A DNA stretch of 64,000 nucleotides from Aeromonas sobria. Lineage in GTDB: Bacteria; Pseudomonadota; Gammaproteobacteria; Enterobacterales; Aeromonadaceae. The stretch is taken from contig NZ_CDBW01000016.1 of the NCBI RefSeq assembly GCF_000820145.1, positions 186,001 to 250,000 on the forward strand, in the 5' to 3' direction. Shown piece by piece: positions 1 through 9,255 of the stretch. A program made the position numbers and the translations under genes. A model generated the notes under the pieces. The model saw nothing but the letters and a program-made list of their open reading frames with translations. It searched no databases and had not been told where the DNA came from. Position 1 is the stretch's first letter; every line of letters starts with the position of its first letter.

Positions 1-57
1 GTGAGCACTGGTCAGGGTGGTGCCATCGAGATCGAGGGCCAGGGCGTGATAGCGCAT
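1..57 (-). CDS. HAD-superfamily phosphatase, N-terminal fragment (runs off left edge)
   Basis: Nineteen codons are visible on the minus strand, starting with ATG at 57 and still open at base 1. They include DLDGTTL at about residues 9-15, which is HAD motif I with the nucleophilic aspartate and the following acid/base aspartate. The position of this motif right at the N-terminus and the xxDLDGT form are typical of Cof/YidA-type sugar-phosphate phosphatases, but the cap domain that would decide the subfamily lies outside the window. It is transcribed in the same direction as ulaG and lies 110 bp downstream of it. Confidence 0.6.
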   Translation of the reverse strand, partial: MRYHALALDLDGTTLTSAH

Positions 58-102
58 CGTCTGATCTTCTTGTTATCCGGTGAGGGAGTGGGCAATAGAG
101 GG

Positions 103-142
103 GGTGATTGAGATGACGCCTTGCTGGCCCATCTCAATCACC
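103..142. repeat. 13-bp perfect inverted repeat between ulaG and the HAD gene
   Basis: GGTGATTGAGATG (103-115) and CATCTCAATCACC (130-142) are exact reverse complements separated by 14 bases. No T-tract follows on either strand, so it is not a standard intrinsic terminator. It could be an operator for the HAD gene, whose start is about 45 bp away, or a 3' stabilising hairpin of the ulaG mRNA. Confidence 0.7.
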
Positions 143-167
143 ATCCCTGGTATTACCCGACGTGTGC

Positions 168-1235
168 TTACAGGAAGGATTTGTAAGGCAGCTCCGGCTC
201 GTCGATGAAGATGTCATCAAAGCCGCGCGGGTGCTGGTAGTGCAGCTTGCTCTGGTCGGTCGGGAAGGTGTACTTGCCACCGACTTGCCAGAAGAAGGGG
301 CTGAAGCGGTAATCGAGGCGCTCTTTTTTCATGTTCCAGAGCACTTCGATCTCGCGGGGATCGCTTTGGAAGTTGGCCCAGATATCGTGGTGGAACGGGA
401 TCACCACCTTGGTATTAAGGGACTCTCCGGCCCGCAAGATGTCTGATGAGGTCATCTTGTCGGTTACGCCGCGCGGGTTCTCGCCATAAGAGAGCAGCGC
501 CACATCGATCTGGTAGTCATTGCCGTGCTTGGCGTAGTAGTTGGAGTAGTGAGAGTCACCAGAGTGGTAAAGATTGCCGCCGGATGTCTTGACCAGATAG
601 TTCACCGCCCGCTCGTCCATGCCATCCAGAATGCTCTTGTCGGTGGAGGAGATTCCTGCCGGCAGGGTGACCAGCGCGGTACGATCAAAGGCATCGAGTA
701 CCTGAATCACGATGTCACCCACCGGGATCTCGTCACCCACTCGCGCCACCACACAACGTTCGGCAGGCACACCCCAGCGCAACCAGAGGTCGACACAGGC
801 CTGGGGGCCGATGAACTTCACATGATTCCCACAGTTCTGCAGCACTGCTGCCGCCACATTGACGTCGATATGGTCAGCATGATCATGGGTGGCCAACACC
901 GCATCGATATCTTTAATCCCGAACGGATCGAGCACGAAAGGTGAGGTTCTCAGGTTGGGTTGCAGCTTGCGCACTCCCCCCATCCGCATCATCTGGTGCT
1001 GCTTGTTCATATAGGGATTGCCATGGGTTCTTTTACCCGTGCCGCACCAGAAGTCGATGGAGATGTTGGTATTGCCGGCAGACTTCAGCCAGATACCGGT
1101 GCAGCCCAGCCACCACATGGCGAAGGTGTCCGGTTTGACCTCTTCCTGCTCAATCTCTTCATTCAGCCAGGTGCCCCACTCGGGGAAGGTGCTGAGGATC
1201 CACGATTCACGGGTGATTTCTTCAATCTTGCTCAT
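168..1235 (-). CDS. ulaG: L-ascorbate-6-phosphate lactonase UlaG
   Basis: Metallo-beta-lactamase-fold hydrolase that opens L-ascorbate 6-phosphate to 3-keto-L-gulonate 6-phosphate in the cytoplasm, the first step after PTS uptake. The product is 355 aa, matching the roughly 354 aa of the family, and the sequence is closely similar to enterobacterial UlaG throughout. The metal-binding motif THDHADHID covers residues 116-124 (His117, His119, Asp121, His122), and a later SGDSHYS segment belongs to the same active site. ATG at 1235 was chosen because it gives the family N-terminus [12 protein letters not shown] and has an AAGG element upstream; the frame stays open to 1304 but adds residues not seen in the family. 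It is divergent from the ulaA-ulaB fusion across a 513-bp spacer. Confidence 0.96.
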   Translation of the reverse strand: MSKIEEITRESWILSTFPEWGTWLNEEIEQEEVKPDTFAMWWLGCTGIWLKSAGNTNISIDFWCGTGKRTHGNPYMNKQHQMMRMGGVRKLQPNLRTSPFVLDPFGIKDIDAVLATHDHADHIDVNVAAAVLQNCGNHVKFIGPQACVDLWLRWGVPAERCVVARVGDEIPVGDIVIQVLDAFDRTALVTLPAGISSTDKSILDGMDERAVNYLVKTSGGNLYHSGDSHYSNYYAKHGNDYQIDVALLSYGENPRGVTDKMTSSDILRAGESLNTKVVIPFHHDIWANFQSDPREIEVLWNMKKERLDYRFSPFFWQVGGKYTFPTDQSKLHYQHPRGFDDIFIDEPELPYKSFL

Positions 1236-1748
1236 CTGACATACCTTTTCTGGTTTGGATGGTTCACGCAGTGGTGATTCATCGGGTGATGACATGGCCT
1301 GCATGGTTGCTAGCCAGTGATTCGTTTTGATTGGTTGTGACTATATTATTGCTGTTCGTGATTATCAATGATTCTCGTGATTGTTTTATGAGATTAATTG
1401 CGGGATATTACAATCAAGAGATGAGTATGATTTTAAGTGTTTGTATTTATAGGGTTTATTGGTTTTACGTGCATTGTTAGGTTTTTTTTGAATCCTTTTG
1501 TGCGGCTTGTTGTGTGCTTTTAACCGAAATTTCACATCCGGGTGATGGAAAAAAGAGATTCTCCCGACCTAGATCTTCATCACAATAAATCACAATGTGA
1601 CCACGTATGATTATTTTAGATTCCACAGTGAGTGGTGACAGTTGAATCTGCTCGCGGGGCGTCAGGTAAAGCAATGCCCATATGAATGGTGAGATATCCG
1701 CACCAATCCAATAGCAATGAGTTGTCCTCATCTGGACGGAGCATAAAT
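1236..1748. promoter_or_regulatory. Divergent control region of the ascorbate genes
   Basis: AT-rich, 513 bp, with no convincing gene. It must hold the promoters for ulaG (minus) and the ulaA operon (plus). GATT occurs at 1319, 1329, 1360, 1370 and 1379, with spacings of 10, 31, 10 and 9 bp, so all copies lie on nearly the same DNA face. TCGTGATT is repeated exactly at 1356-1363 and 1375-1382. In enterobacteria this interval is bound by the DeoR-family repressor UlaR and by CRP. Assigning the repeats to UlaR is inference; I found no good CRP palindrome. A minus-strand frame at 1477-1731 exists but has no ribosome-binding site and resembles nothing I know. Confidence 0.55.
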
Positions 1749-3500
1749 ATGGAAACCCTCTACAACGTTTTTTACATCTTTTACAGTCAGGTGATGACCA
1801 AGGCACCCCTGCTGTTGGGGCTGGTGACCTGTATTGGCTACCTGTTGCTCAAGCAGGATGGCACGACGGTCGTCAAGGGCACCGTGAAGACCATCGTCGG
1901 TTTCATGCTGGTGCAGGTGGGCGCCAGTACGCTGGTGGCCGGCTTCAAGCCGGTGGTGGACAAGATTGCGGAATATCATCACCTCACCGGTTCAGTGATT
2001 GATCCCTACACCACCATGATGGCGACCATGGAGACCATGGGGGAGAACTACTCCTGGGTCGGCTATGCGGTATTGCTGGCCCTTGCCCTCAATATTTTGC
2101 TGGTGTTGCTGCGGCGCTATACCGGGATCCGCACCATCATGCTGACCGGCCACATCATGTTTCAGCAGGTGGGTCTGATCGCGGTCTTCTATATGGTGAT
2201 GGGCGCCTCGATGTGGGAAACCATCCTCTATTCCGCCGTCATCATGGCGCTCTATTGGGGGATCTCTTCCAACATCATGTTCAAGCCAACCCAGGAAGTG
2301 ACTGGCGGCGCGGGTTTCTCCATCGGCCACCAGCAACAGGTCGCCTCCTGGATTGCCACCAAGGTGGCGCCGAAACTGGGCAATAAGGAAGAGAGCGTCG
2401 ACCACCTGAAATTGCCAAAGTGGCTGCACATCTTCCACGACAGCATCACGGCGACCGCCATCGTGATGACCCTCTTCTTCGGCATCATCCTGCTCTCGTT
2501 TGGCCTCGATAATCTGCAACAGATGGCGGGTCAGACCCACTGGTCCATCTACATTCTCGAGACCGGCCTCAAGTTTGCGGTCGCCATTCAGGTCATAGTG
2601 GTGGGGGTGCGGATGTTCGTTGCCGAACTCTCCGAGGCCTTCAAGGGGATCTCCGAACGGGTCATTCCCAACGCCGTCCTGGCAATCGATTGCGCTGCCA
2701 TCTACGCCTACTCACCGAATGCCATGGTCTTTGGCTTCATGTGGGGTGCCATCGGTCAGTTCCTCGCGGTGCTTGCCTTGCTGGCATTCCAGGCGCCCAT
2801 CATGATTATCCCGGGCTTCATTCCCATGTTCTTCTCCAACGCCACCATAGGGGTGTTCGCCAACCACTTTGGCGGCTGGCGCGCAGTGATGAAGATCTGC
2901 TTCGTGATGGGGATCATCGAGGTGCTGGGCTCTGCCTGGGCAATCCACCTGTTCGCGGTCAATGGCACCAGCTTCAATGGCTGGATGGGCATGGCTGACT
3001 GGGCGCTGGTGTTCCCGGTGATCATGCAGGGGCTCTCCTTCTCTTCCCTGTTCTTCGTGGTGTTGCTGGCCGGCGCCGGGATCTATATGTACTTCGCTTC
3101 CCGCACCCTGCGCATGGAAGAGGATATGGCCGTCCCGAGTGCTGCCGCGGCAGAAGAAGCGGCCGATCTGCCTGCCTTGCCAGCCGAGAGTGCCAAAGGG
3201 GGACATGCAGTGCGGATCCTGGCGGTATGCGGCAACGGCCAGGGCTCATCCATGATGATGAAGATGAAGATCGGCAAGTTTCTCGAGCAGCGTGGCGTGC
3301 CCCATGTCATGGACTCCTGTGCCGTGGCCGATTACAAAACCAAGCTGCAGACCACCGACATCATTGTCTCTTCCAAGCATCTGGCTGGCGAAATGAACCC
3401 CGGTGAGGGCAAATTCGTGCTGGGCGTACAGAACATGCTCAACCCCAATTCGTTTGGTGATGAACTGCTGGGCATCATCAACAGCAACTTTGCCAATTAA
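1749..3500 (+). CDS. ulaA: Ascorbate-specific PTS permease, EIIC-EIIB fusion (UlaA-UlaB)
   Basis: A single 583-aa polypeptide joins two proteins that are separate in E. coli. Residues 1 to about 460 match UlaA, the membrane EIIC transporter, with many hydrophobic segments and conserved stretches such as [14 protein letters not shown] and [19 protein letters not shown]. An Ala/Glu-rich linker (about 461-487) follows. From about residue 488 the sequence matches UlaB, the EIIB domain; [10 protein letters not shown] contains the predicted phosphocysteine Cys494. It imports and phosphorylates L-ascorbate using phosphate from UlaC. ATG at 1749 gives the family start METLYN and has a GGA element 8 bases upstream; the upstream in-frame ATG at 1686 adds unrelated residues. 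It is followed 44 bp later by ulaC. Confidence 0.95.
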   Translation: METLYNVFYIFYSQVMTKAPLLLGLVTCIGYLLLKQDGTTVVKGTVKTIVGFMLVQVGASTLVAGFKPVVDKIAEYHHLTGSVIDPYTTMMATMETMGENYSWVGYAVLLALALNILLVLLRRYTGIRTIMLTGHIMFQQVGLIAVFYMVMGASMWETILYSAVIMALYWGISSNIMFKPTQEVTGGAGFSIGHQQQVASWIATKVAPKLGNKEESVDHLKLPKWLHIFHDSITATAIVMTLFFGIILLSFGLDNLQQMAGQTHWSIYILETGLKFAVAIQVIVVGVRMFVAELSEAFKGISERVIPNAVLAIDCAAIYAYSPNAMVFGFMWGAIGQFLAVLALLAFQAPIMIIPGFIPMFFSNATIGVFANHFGGWRAVMKICFVMGIIEVLGSAWAIHLFAVNGTSFNGWMGMADWALVFPVIMQGLSFSSLFFVVLLAGAGIYMYFASRTLRMEEDMAVPSAAAAEEAADLPALPAESAKGGHAVRILAVCGNGQGSSMMMKMKIGKFLEQRGVPHVMDSCAVADYKTKLQTTDIIVSSKHLAGEMNPGEGKFVLGVQNMLNPNSFGDELLGIINSNFAN

Positions 3501-3544
3501 TCCAACGAGCCTCGCTGCACTCGGCAGCGGGCAAGGAGAACAAG

Positions 3545-4021
3545 ATGAAATTCAAACAATCTCTGATGGAAAACAACTCTGTATTGCTCAACGCAACAGC
3601 CAGCGACTGGCGCAGCGCCATCAAACTGGGCACCGACATGCTGATCCGCTCCGGCGCCGTGGAGCCTCGCTACCACGATGCGATCATCGGCAGCATTGAA
3701 AAGATGGGGCCCTATATCGTGATTGCTCCCCAGTTCGCAATGCCCCATGCGAGGCCAGAAGATGGAGTCAATCGCACGGCGTTTGCACTGGTCACCCTGA
3801 CTACGCCGGTGAAATTTGAAGGGGAAGAGGAGCCGGTGGATGTGCTGGTGACGCTGGCAGGCAGCACCTCGGATGAACACATGGAGGGGCTGATGGAGGT
3901 CACTCAAGTGCTGGAGGATGAACACAGCGAGAGCGGGATCAACCTCGACAAGCTGCGAGCATGCCAGAGCACGGTAGATGTATTCAACGTCATTGACCAA
4001 GCGCTGGCGCAAGTGGCCTGA
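3545..4021 (+). CDS. ulaC: Ascorbate-specific PTS EIIA component UlaC
   Basis: 158-aa cytoplasmic phosphocarrier of the mannitol/fructose EIIA family. It takes phosphate from HPr and passes it to the EIIB domain encoded just upstream. [12 protein letters not shown] contains the predicted phosphohistidine His68, the same number as in the E. coli protein. An AAGGAGAACAAG ribosome-binding region precedes the ATG. The gene sits between the EIIC-EIIB fusion and ulaF and is very probably cotranscribed with them. HPr and EI are encoded about 30 kb away in this window. Confidence 0.95.
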   Translation: MKFKQSLMENNSVLLNATASDWRSAIKLGTDMLIRSGAVEPRYHDAIIGSIEKMGPYIVIAPQFAMPHARPEDGVNRTAFALVTLTTPVKFEGEEEPVDVLVTLAGSTSDEHMEGLMEVTQVLEDEHSESGINLDKLRACQSTVDVFNVIDQALAQVA

Positions 4022-4061
4022 GGCACCCAACGGGGCCCCGCAAGGGGCCCAGGAGAACGGA

Positions 4062-4754
4062 ATGTACAACTCATTGAAAGAGGCGGTACTGGCGGCCAAC
4101 CTGCTGCTGCCCCGATACGGTCTGGTTACCCTGACCTGGGGCAATGTGTCCCAGATTGATCGCAGCCTGGGGGTGGTGGCCATCAAGCCGTCCGGGGTCT
4201 CTTACGACAATATGACCGTTGACGATATTGTGGTTGTTGATTTGGAAGGTCAGATCGTCGAGGGGCATTTATCCCCATCCAGTGATACCGCAACCCATCT
4301 GGTTTTATATAAAGCGTTTAAAGGAATTTCCGGTATTGTGCACACCCATTCCCGTCATGGCACTATTTGGGCGCAAGCGGGAATGGATATTCCCGCCTTG
4401 GGCACGACCCACGCCGATTATTTCTATGGCGATATTCCCTGCACGCGTCCGCTGACCGAAGATGAAATCCGCGTTGATTATGAAAAAAATACCGGCAAGG
4501 TCATCGTCGAAGAGTTTCAGCGTCGGGATCTGGATCCGCAGGCCTTGCCAGGCGTGGTCATCACCGGCCATGCCCCCTTCTGCTGGGGCAAGAGTGCGCT
4601 GGATGCGGTGCACAATGCGCTGGTGCTGGAAGAGGTCGCCACCATGGCGCTGGCAACCAGAGCGTTGAATCCGGCAATACATATTGCGCAGGAGTTGTCT
4701 GACAAACACTATTTCAGAAAACATGGTGAGAATGCCTATTACGGCCAGCGCTAA
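4062..4754 (+). CDS. ulaF: L-ribulose-5-phosphate 4-epimerase (UlaF/AraD family)
   Basis: 230-aa class II aldolase-fold, metal-dependent epimerase converting L-ribulose 5-phosphate to D-xylulose 5-phosphate, the last step of ascorbate catabolism. Visible catalytic and metal residues are Asp75, His94 and His96 in [11 protein letters not shown], and His170 in VITGH, each one lower than in E. coli AraD. ATG at 4062 follows AGGAGAACGGA; the frame is open further upstream but that part overlaps ulaC. The genomic context makes UlaF more likely than AraD or SgbE. Base composition is uneven: about 4210-4500 and the 3' end from about 4660 are visibly richer in A and T than the first 150 bases or the neighbouring genes, which suggests recombination. 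Confidence 0.92.
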   Translation: MYNSLKEAVLAANLLLPRYGLVTLTWGNVSQIDRSLGVVAIKPSGVSYDNMTVDDIVVVDLEGQIVEGHLSPSSDTATHLVLYKAFKGISGIVHTHSRHGTIWAQAGMDIPALGTTHADYFYGDIPCTRPLTEDEIRVDYEKNTGKVIVEEFQRRDLDPQALPGVVITGHAPFCWGKSALDAVHNALVLEEVATMALATRALNPAIHIAQELSDKHYFRKHGENAYYGQR

Positions 4755-4879
4755 TTAGTCGGCAAATTATTTAAATCGCTCATCTATTTATGTTAGTGAC
4801 GGCAGGTTACGGCCCTTTATCGACTTTAAATCAATGGACCAATCAACCCCGCCAAGGTTTTAAATTAAGGAAATATATT

Positions 4880-5524
4880 ATGACCAAACCAATGTTACAG
4901 ATTGCTCTGGATTCTACCGATCTTGCTACCGCCGTGGATATTGCCGATCGCGTCGCCGGTTATGTCGAGGTGATCGAGGTCGGTACTATTCTGGCCTTTG
5001 CGGAAGGCATGTCTGCGGTACGCACCATGCGCGAGCGTCATCCTGATCACATCATAGTGTGCGATATGAAGACCACCGATGGTGGTGCCATTCTGGCCCG
5101 CATGGCCTTCTCGGCCGGAGCTGACTGGATCACGGTATCGGCCGCCGCACATGTTGCTACCATTGCTGCCTGCAAGAAAGTCGCGGACGAGTTTGGCAGG
5201 GAGATCCAGATCGAGATTTACGGTAACTGGACGCTGGATGATGCCAAACAGTGGGCCGATATGGGGATCACCCAGGCTATCTATCACCGCTCGCGGGATG
5301 CCGAGCTGGCCGGGGTCAGCTGGACCCAGGCCGATTTGAGCAAGATGCGGGCACTCTCCGAGTTGGGTCTGGAGCTGTCGATCACCGGCGGTATCGTGCC
5401 GGAAGATATCCATCTGTTTCAAGGGATCCGGGCCAAGACCTTTATCGCCGGACGGGCACTGGCCTCAGAAAGCGGCCAGGCAACCGCCGAAGCGTTGCGC
5501 CGCGAGATAAACAAATATTGGTAA
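4880..5524 (+). CDS. ulaD: 3-keto-L-gulonate-6-phosphate decarboxylase UlaD
   Basis: 214-aa (beta/alpha)8 enzyme of the orotidine-phosphate-decarboxylase superfamily that decarboxylates 3-keto-L-gulonate 6-phosphate to L-xylulose 5-phosphate. The family signature DMKTTDGG, the loop HRSRDAELAG and the C-terminal phosphate-binding ITGGI and FIAGRAL motifs are all present. ATG at 4880 has TAAGGA upstream and gives the family N-terminus; in-frame sequence back to 4790 is AT-rich spacer. It is separated from ulaF by 125 bp. Its product normally needs UlaE (3-epimerase) before UlaF can act, but no ulaE is found in this cluster. A hairpin at 5530-5561 follows. Confidence 0.95.
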   Translation: MTKPMLQIALDSTDLATAVDIADRVAGYVEVIEVGTILAFAEGMSAVRTMRERHPDHIIVCDMKTTDGGAILARMAFSAGADWITVSAAAHVATIAACKKVADEFGREIQIEIYGNWTLDDAKQWADMGITQAIYHRSRDAELAGVSWTQADLSKMRALSELGLELSITGGIVPEDIHLFQGIRAKTFIAGRALASESGQATAEALRREINKYW

Positions 5525-5529
5525 CGGAA

Positions 5530-5561
5530 ACAGGATGGCGGTACTTGTGCCGTCATCCTGT
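5530..5561 (+). terminator. Probable terminator of the ula operon
   Basis: ACAGGATGGCGG (5530-5541) pairs with CCGTCATCCTGT (5550-5561) with one G-U pair and an 8-base loop. It is followed by a pyrimidine-rich TCTTCTCTC rather than a pure T-run. It lies between the convergent ulaD and chbG genes. Confidence 0.6.
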
Positions 5562-5647
5562 CTCTTCTCTCACGTTTTCTTGCCTGCCCGCCTCATCCCT
5601 GTTCACTGCTCTCCTTTTTCCACCGGCAATGTTCTGGTTGTTTCGCG

Positions 5648-6424
5648 CTATTTCGCGTCACACCGCCACTCTTGATAGCTGGCGAGGCGGTAGCCGCGCT
5701 CGGCGATAAGGGTGGGCAGGGACGGGTCGGTCAGGATCGCCAGTTCGTTGAGGCGGGGTTGGCAGTAGGAGCTGTCTTGCATCTCCAGATCGATAAAGGA
5801 GGGGTGGCACATGATTTCGAGCGAATTGGCCCCCTGTTCACTGGCCTCATCGAGCAGTTGCAGCAGGCTGGCTTGGGTCAGCTGCGCGCCGTAGAAGCGG
5901 TCGTCGAACCGATCGCAGCTTTGCGGGTGGGTGACGGTCAGGCCGTGGCGGGCTATTTCGCCCCGGTCGATGCGAAGGGGCAGGTCATGCGTCTTGGCGA
6001 AGGCCTCCACCAGCGGGTAGATAGTCGGCAGCATATGAACATGGTGGTGGCTGTCGATATGGGTCGGCGGTTTGCCGAAGATCGCGACAAAGCGCTGATA
6101 CTGACTCGCCAGCTCGCCGGATATCTCGGCCAGATCCAGCTCTCCCGCCTCGCTCTTGTGCCAGATCCCCTTGTTGAGATCGCCCTGCTCGTTCACCAGC
6201 GAGGTGAGCGGCGTGAGTGGTTTGCCCCAGCTGAGCATAAAGTGCAGCCCGACTGGCAATTCGGGGAAGCACCCGGCCAGCCAAGCGGCGTGTTCGATGG
6301 CGGGGGAGGTGACAATCGCAGTGGTGGAGCTGACGACTCCGTGCTCGAACGCCTCTACGATGCCGTAGTTCTGGGCGCGGCAGAGGCCGAAGTCGTCGGC
6401 GTTGATGATCAATCTCTTGCTCAT
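5648..6424 (-). CDS. chbG: Chitooligosaccharide deacetylase ChbG (YdjC family)
   Basis: 258-aa metal-dependent deacetylase that removes one acetyl group from chitobiose 6-phosphate or chitotriose 6-phosphate, a step needed before ChbF can act and before ChbR senses the inducer. The N-terminal NADDFGL (Asp10, Asp11), GLHF (His61) and HIDSHHHVH (residues 122-130) carry the family's metal and catalytic residues. It is the last gene of the chb cluster, 53 bp downstream of chbF, with a strong intercistronic hairpin (6446-6469) in the gap. Length and sequence are typical of the family. Confidence 0.93.
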   Translation of the reverse strand: MSKRLIINADDFGLCRAQNYGIVEAFEHGVVSSTTAIVTSPAIEHAAWLAGCFPELPVGLHFMLSWGKPLTPLTSLVNEQGDLNKGIWHKSEAGELDLAEISGELASQYQRFVAIFGKPPTHIDSHHHVHMLPTIYPLVEAFAKTHDLPLRIDRGEIARHGLTVTHPQSCDRFDDRFYGAQLTQASLLQLLDEASEQGANSLEIMCHPSFIDLEMQDSSYCQPRLNELAILTDPSLPTLIAERGYRLASYQEWRCDAK

Positions 6425-6445
6425 GAGGGTTCCCTTGCGGTTAAG

Positions 6446-6469
6446 CGCCCCGCCGGTTCGGGCGGGGCG
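6446..6469 (-). other. Intercistronic hairpin, chbF-chbG
   Basis: CGCCCCGCC (6446-6454) and GGCGGGGCG (6461-6469) form a 9-bp GC stem with a 6-base loop and no following T-run. It is likely an mRNA-stability or partial-attenuation element rather than a full terminator. Similar hairpins lie in the chbA-chbR and chbC-GH1 gaps. Confidence 0.6.
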
Positions 6470-6477
6470 TGTTGGCC

Positions 6478-7824
6478 TCAGGCGAGGGCGTCGATGGCGG
6501 CGGCGAAGTTGGGCAGGTGTTCGCGGTGGGCCAGCAGCAGCTCGCGGGCGACGATGCGGGCATCGTTGTCGGAGTGGATCAGCGGGTTGAGGTTCATCGC
6601 CAGCAGCAGGTCGTCAAAGTCACCGCTGATGGCAGCCTTGGCGGCGGCGATCTCGAAGCTCTTGATCAGGTGCACCAGCCCGTTCACCTTGTCGTCAAAG
6701 CGGGTGAGACGCGGATGGGGAATAGCGCCATCACGCCCGATCAGGCAGCTCATCTCTACCGTCCAGTCGGCCGGGATATTGGTGACATGGCCCTGATGGG
6801 GCACGATGACGTAGTGCTCGCTCTGCTTGTCGTTGTAGATGGCGCTGATCACCTCGCAGGCCGCATCGGAGTAGTAGGCGCCGCCACGCAGCTCCAGCTC
6901 CTTGGGCTTTTCGCACAGCTCGGGGTTCTGGTAGAGCTCGAACAGCTTCTTCTCGACCTGCTGCACCACTTGAGCCCGGGCGCCGCCTTTGTAGAACTCG
7001 CCCATCTCGATCCCCAGCATCTCTTTCTCCTTGAAATAGTAACGCAGGTAGGAGCAGGGGAGCAGGCGCAGGCCGCGGATAAAACCGGGATCGAACGGCA
7101 GATCGAAGATGTTTTTGACCGAGCTGGCGCGGGTGAGGCTGCCATCGGCGACCCCTTCCAGCAGCTCGTCAAAGCGGGATTCGCCGTTGACCAGCACATC
7201 GCCAATAAAGACCAGATGGTTGAGGCCGAACAGGTCCATGGAGAGGTGATCCCGCTCGGTCAGTTTGAGGGCATCGCGCACAAACATCTGCATGCCGACC
7301 GGAATGTTGCACACCCCGATAAAGCGGCGGAAGTTGGTATGACGGCGCACCGCTTCGGTCACCATGCCGGCCGGATTGGTGAAGTTAATCAGCCAGGCAT
7401 CCGGGCAGAGCGCCTCGACGTCGCGAATTATGTCGAAGATGACCGGAATGGTGCGCAGCCCCTTGAACAGGCCGCCTGCGCCGTTGGTCTCCTGACCCAG
7501 CATGCCGTGGCTCAAGGGGATGCGCTCATCCTTCTCTCGCGCCTGCAGTTGGCCGACTCGCAGCTGGGTGGTGACGAAGTGGGCGCCCACCAGCGCCTCG
7601 CGGCGATCCAGCGTCTTGTGCAAAGTCATGGGAATGCCCGCCTGGCGGATCATCCGCTGGCAGAGGTCGAAGATGATGTTCAGTTTCTCTTCGCCAGCGG
7701 GAATATCCACCAGCCACAGCTCGCTGATGGGCAGCTCGGCATAGCGCTTGATGAAACCATCGACCAGCTCCGGGGTGTAGCTGCTGCCGCCGCCTATGGT
7801 CACTACCTTGATCTTCTCGCTCAT
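6478..7824 (-). CDS. chbF: 6-phospho-beta-glucosidase ChbF, glycoside hydrolase family 4
   Basis: 448-aa NAD- and Mn-dependent hydrolase that splits mono-deacetylated chitobiose 6-phosphate or cellobiose 6-phosphate by the redox-elimination mechanism of GH4. The Rossmann motif GGGSSYTPE is at residues 11-19. Cys172 in VCNIP and His203 in GLNH are the expected metal ligands, and NFTNPAGM (147-154) is conserved. Similarity to E. coli ChbF is high along the whole length. It follows chbR by 148 bp. The locus also encodes a GH1 phosphoglycosidase (9245-10627), so two unrelated hydrolases serve one transporter. Confidence 0.95.
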   Translation of the reverse strand: MSEKIKVVTIGGGSSYTPELVDGFIKRYAELPISELWLVDIPAGEEKLNIIFDLCQRMIRQAGIPMTLHKTLDRREALVGAHFVTTQLRVGQLQAREKDERIPLSHGMLGQETNGAGGLFKGLRTIPVIFDIIRDVEALCPDAWLINFTNPAGMVTEAVRRHTNFRRFIGVCNIPVGMQMFVRDALKLTERDHLSMDLFGLNHLVFIGDVLVNGESRFDELLEGVADGSLTRASSVKNIFDLPFDPGFIRGLRLLPCSYLRYYFKEKEMLGIEMGEFYKGGARAQVVQQVEKKLFELYQNPELCEKPKELELRGGAYYSDAACEVISAIYNDKQSEHYVIVPHQGHVTNIPADWTVEMSCLIGRDGAIPHPRLTRFDDKVNGLVHLIKSFEIAAAKAAISGDFDDLLLAMNLNPLIHSDNDARIVARELLLAHREHLPNFAAAIDALA

Positions 7825-7972
7825 AAATCCCTCTTTATCGATCTCTATCGGTTTGATGGTGGCCGCTCTGTCGTCAGGGTGAGAGGGGCCGCAGCCGCCT
7901 GTGGCAGGGGCTGGTCATGTTCGGTGCTTTGTATTGCAATCGGTTGTATTTACATGGCATTCACTGCCGGCA

Positions 7973-8800
7973 TCAGGCCGGGCTTTCAAATTTCGGGTAG
8001 AGATATTTGCGGTAACTGCCCGGGGTAAACGAGGTGAGCTTCTTGAAGTTTTTGATAAAGAGGCTGACGTCGTTGTAGCCGGTCTCGAAGGCGATATCGG
8101 CCACCGAGTTATTGGTCACCTCCAGCTGCATCTTGGCGTAGTTGATCCGGATTTCGTTGATGATCTGCATCGGCGTCTTGTTGTAGTAGCGCCGGGTGGC
8201 CCGGGTCAGATACTCCTGGCTCTTGCCACAGAGGGAGACCATGTTGGCCAGCGCATCCTCGGCAAAGAGGGGGCGATCGTGCATCCGCTCCACGGTTTCG
8301 TGGAGCCAGAGCGGAAGATCGTCGCTGGCGGAGGTGTCCTTGTAGTGACGCAGCCGGTTCATCACCGCGTAGGTCACCCCTTCGAGAAATTCGGTCAGCG
8401 CCTCTTCCCGAAACCCCGGTGAGACCAGCACCGACTCGATGTAGCTGAGGAACTCGCTCTTGAGCGCATAGGCCTGAGAGGCGACGAAGTGCTCCGGCAG
8501 CAGGTATTTGAAGTGCTCGTCAAAATAGGTGCGGGTGATCCCGACGTTGAAGATGCGGGTGGTGCCGAACTCGTAGAAGCTCTGGTGGCGGGAGCCGAGC
8601 GGAATAAACACCAGGTCCCCCCGCTCCAGCAGCACCCGCTTGCCGTTGACCTCCTGATAGTAACGACCGGTCAGTACCAGGGTGAACTCGTAGTAGTCGT
8701 GCTGGTGCAAACCGGTTCCGCTCACCTGCTTGTTGTAGATGAACATGTGGAACGGTTTGTTGTTAAACAGTTCGGTTTCCCGGATTGTTTTGACGCTCAT
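7973..8800 (-). CDS. chbR: AraC-family regulator ChbR of the chitobiose operon
   Basis: 275-aa dual regulator: an N-terminal cupin-type sensor (about residues 20-110, with [13 protein letters not shown]) and a C-terminal AraC double helix-turn-helix (about 175-272, with [23 protein letters not shown]). In E. coli it represses chb without substrate and activates it with deacetylated chitobiose phosphate, together with NagC and CRP. It keeps the enterobacterial position between chbA and chbF. Candidate target repeats lie upstream of chbB at 12472-12485 and 12538-12551. Confidence 0.93.
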   Translation of the reverse strand: MSVKTIRETELFNNKPFHMFIYNKQVSGTGLHQHDYYEFTLVLTGRYYQEVNGKRVLLERGDLVFIPLGSRHQSFYEFGTTRIFNVGITRTYFDEHFKYLLPEHFVASQAYALKSEFLSYIESVLVSPGFREEALTEFLEGVTYAVMNRLRHYKDTSASDDLPLWLHETVERMHDRPLFAEDALANMVSLCGKSQEYLTRATRRYYNKTPMQIINEIRINYAKMQLEVTNNSVADIAFETGYNDVSLFIKNFKKLTSFTPGSYRKYLYPKFESPA

Positions 8801-8827
8801 GAGTTGTTTCCTGATCTGCGGGCCGAT

Positions 8828-8848
8828 GACGGGGCCTCTCGCCCCGTC
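8828..8848 (-). other. Intercistronic hairpin, chbA-chbR
   Basis: GACGGGGC (8828-8835) pairs with GCCCCGTC (8841-8848) across a 5-base loop, with no T-run. It sits between the PTS gene and the regulator gene, where lower expression of the regulator would make sense. Confidence 0.55.
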
Positions 8849-8854
8849 CGGAGG

Positions 8855-9208
8855 TTACTGGTTCTGCAGCTTTTCGTGCAGCTCGATCAGCTCGCTGATC
8901 AGCTCACGGGCCAGCATGGAGGTCATCAGGTGATCCTGGGCATGGACCAGTACCAGGGTGACCGGGATCTTGCCTTCGCCCTGATCGTCCTCGATCAGCT
9001 GGGTCTGCACCAGATGGGCGGCATTGAGCGCCTCGCGGGATTGGGCCATCAGCTGGTGGGCGGCAGCCAGATCCCCCTCCTTGGCCTTTTTCAGCGCGGT
9101 GTAGGCGAGACTGCGGGCCTGCCCGGAGTTGATGATGAGCCCCATCACCACCTCTTCCAGATCGGTGCAGGTGGTGGCCTCTTCGGTGATGCTGTCCAGA
9201 TCGAACAT
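8855..9208 (-). CDS. chbA: Chitobiose/cellobiose PTS EIIA component ChbA
   Basis: 117-aa phosphocarrier of the lactose/cellobiose EIIA family; it works as a helical trimer in the cytoplasm and passes phosphate from HPr to ChbB. LVLVHAQDHLMTSM holds the predicted phosphohistidine His89 and the metal-binding Asp92, numbered as in E. coli ChbA. The near-identical VVMGLIINSGQARSLAY segment confirms the family. It is separated from chbC by a GH1 gene, unlike the E. coli order chbB-chbC-chbA. Confidence 0.95.
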   Translation of the reverse strand: MFDLDSITEEATTCTDLEEVVMGLIINSGQARSLAYTALKKAKEGDLAAAHQLMAQSREALNAAHLVQTQLIEDDQGEGKIPVTLVLVHAQDHLMTSMLARELISELIELHEKLQNQ

Positions 9209-9229
9209 GTGTCGTTCCTTACGTGAATG

Positions 9230-9255
9230 CGTTAATTGAAACCGTTAATTGAAAC
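9230..9255. repeat. Perfect 13-bp tandem duplication at the GH1 stop codon
   Basis: CGTTAATTGAAAC is present twice head to tail (9230-9242 and 9243-9255). The right copy holds the stop codon of the GH1 gene (complement of 9245-9247). The left copy is in the gap before chbA. It looks like a recent slippage duplication. Confidence 0.75.

Noticed and set aside
1500..1620. Possible CRP sites in the ula region (TGTGACCACGTATGA and similar)
   Set aside because: Only one half-site fits in each case; the second half is too weak to call.
1477..1731. Minus-strand frame of about 84 codons in the ulaG/ulaA spacer
   Set aside because: AT-rich spacer, no ribosome-binding site, overlaps the ulaA leader, and resembles no family I know.
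5672..8028. Long plus-strand frames opposite chbG and chbF
   Set aside because: They mirror strongly conserved minus-strand enzymes; GC-rich third positions keep the opposite frames open by chance.
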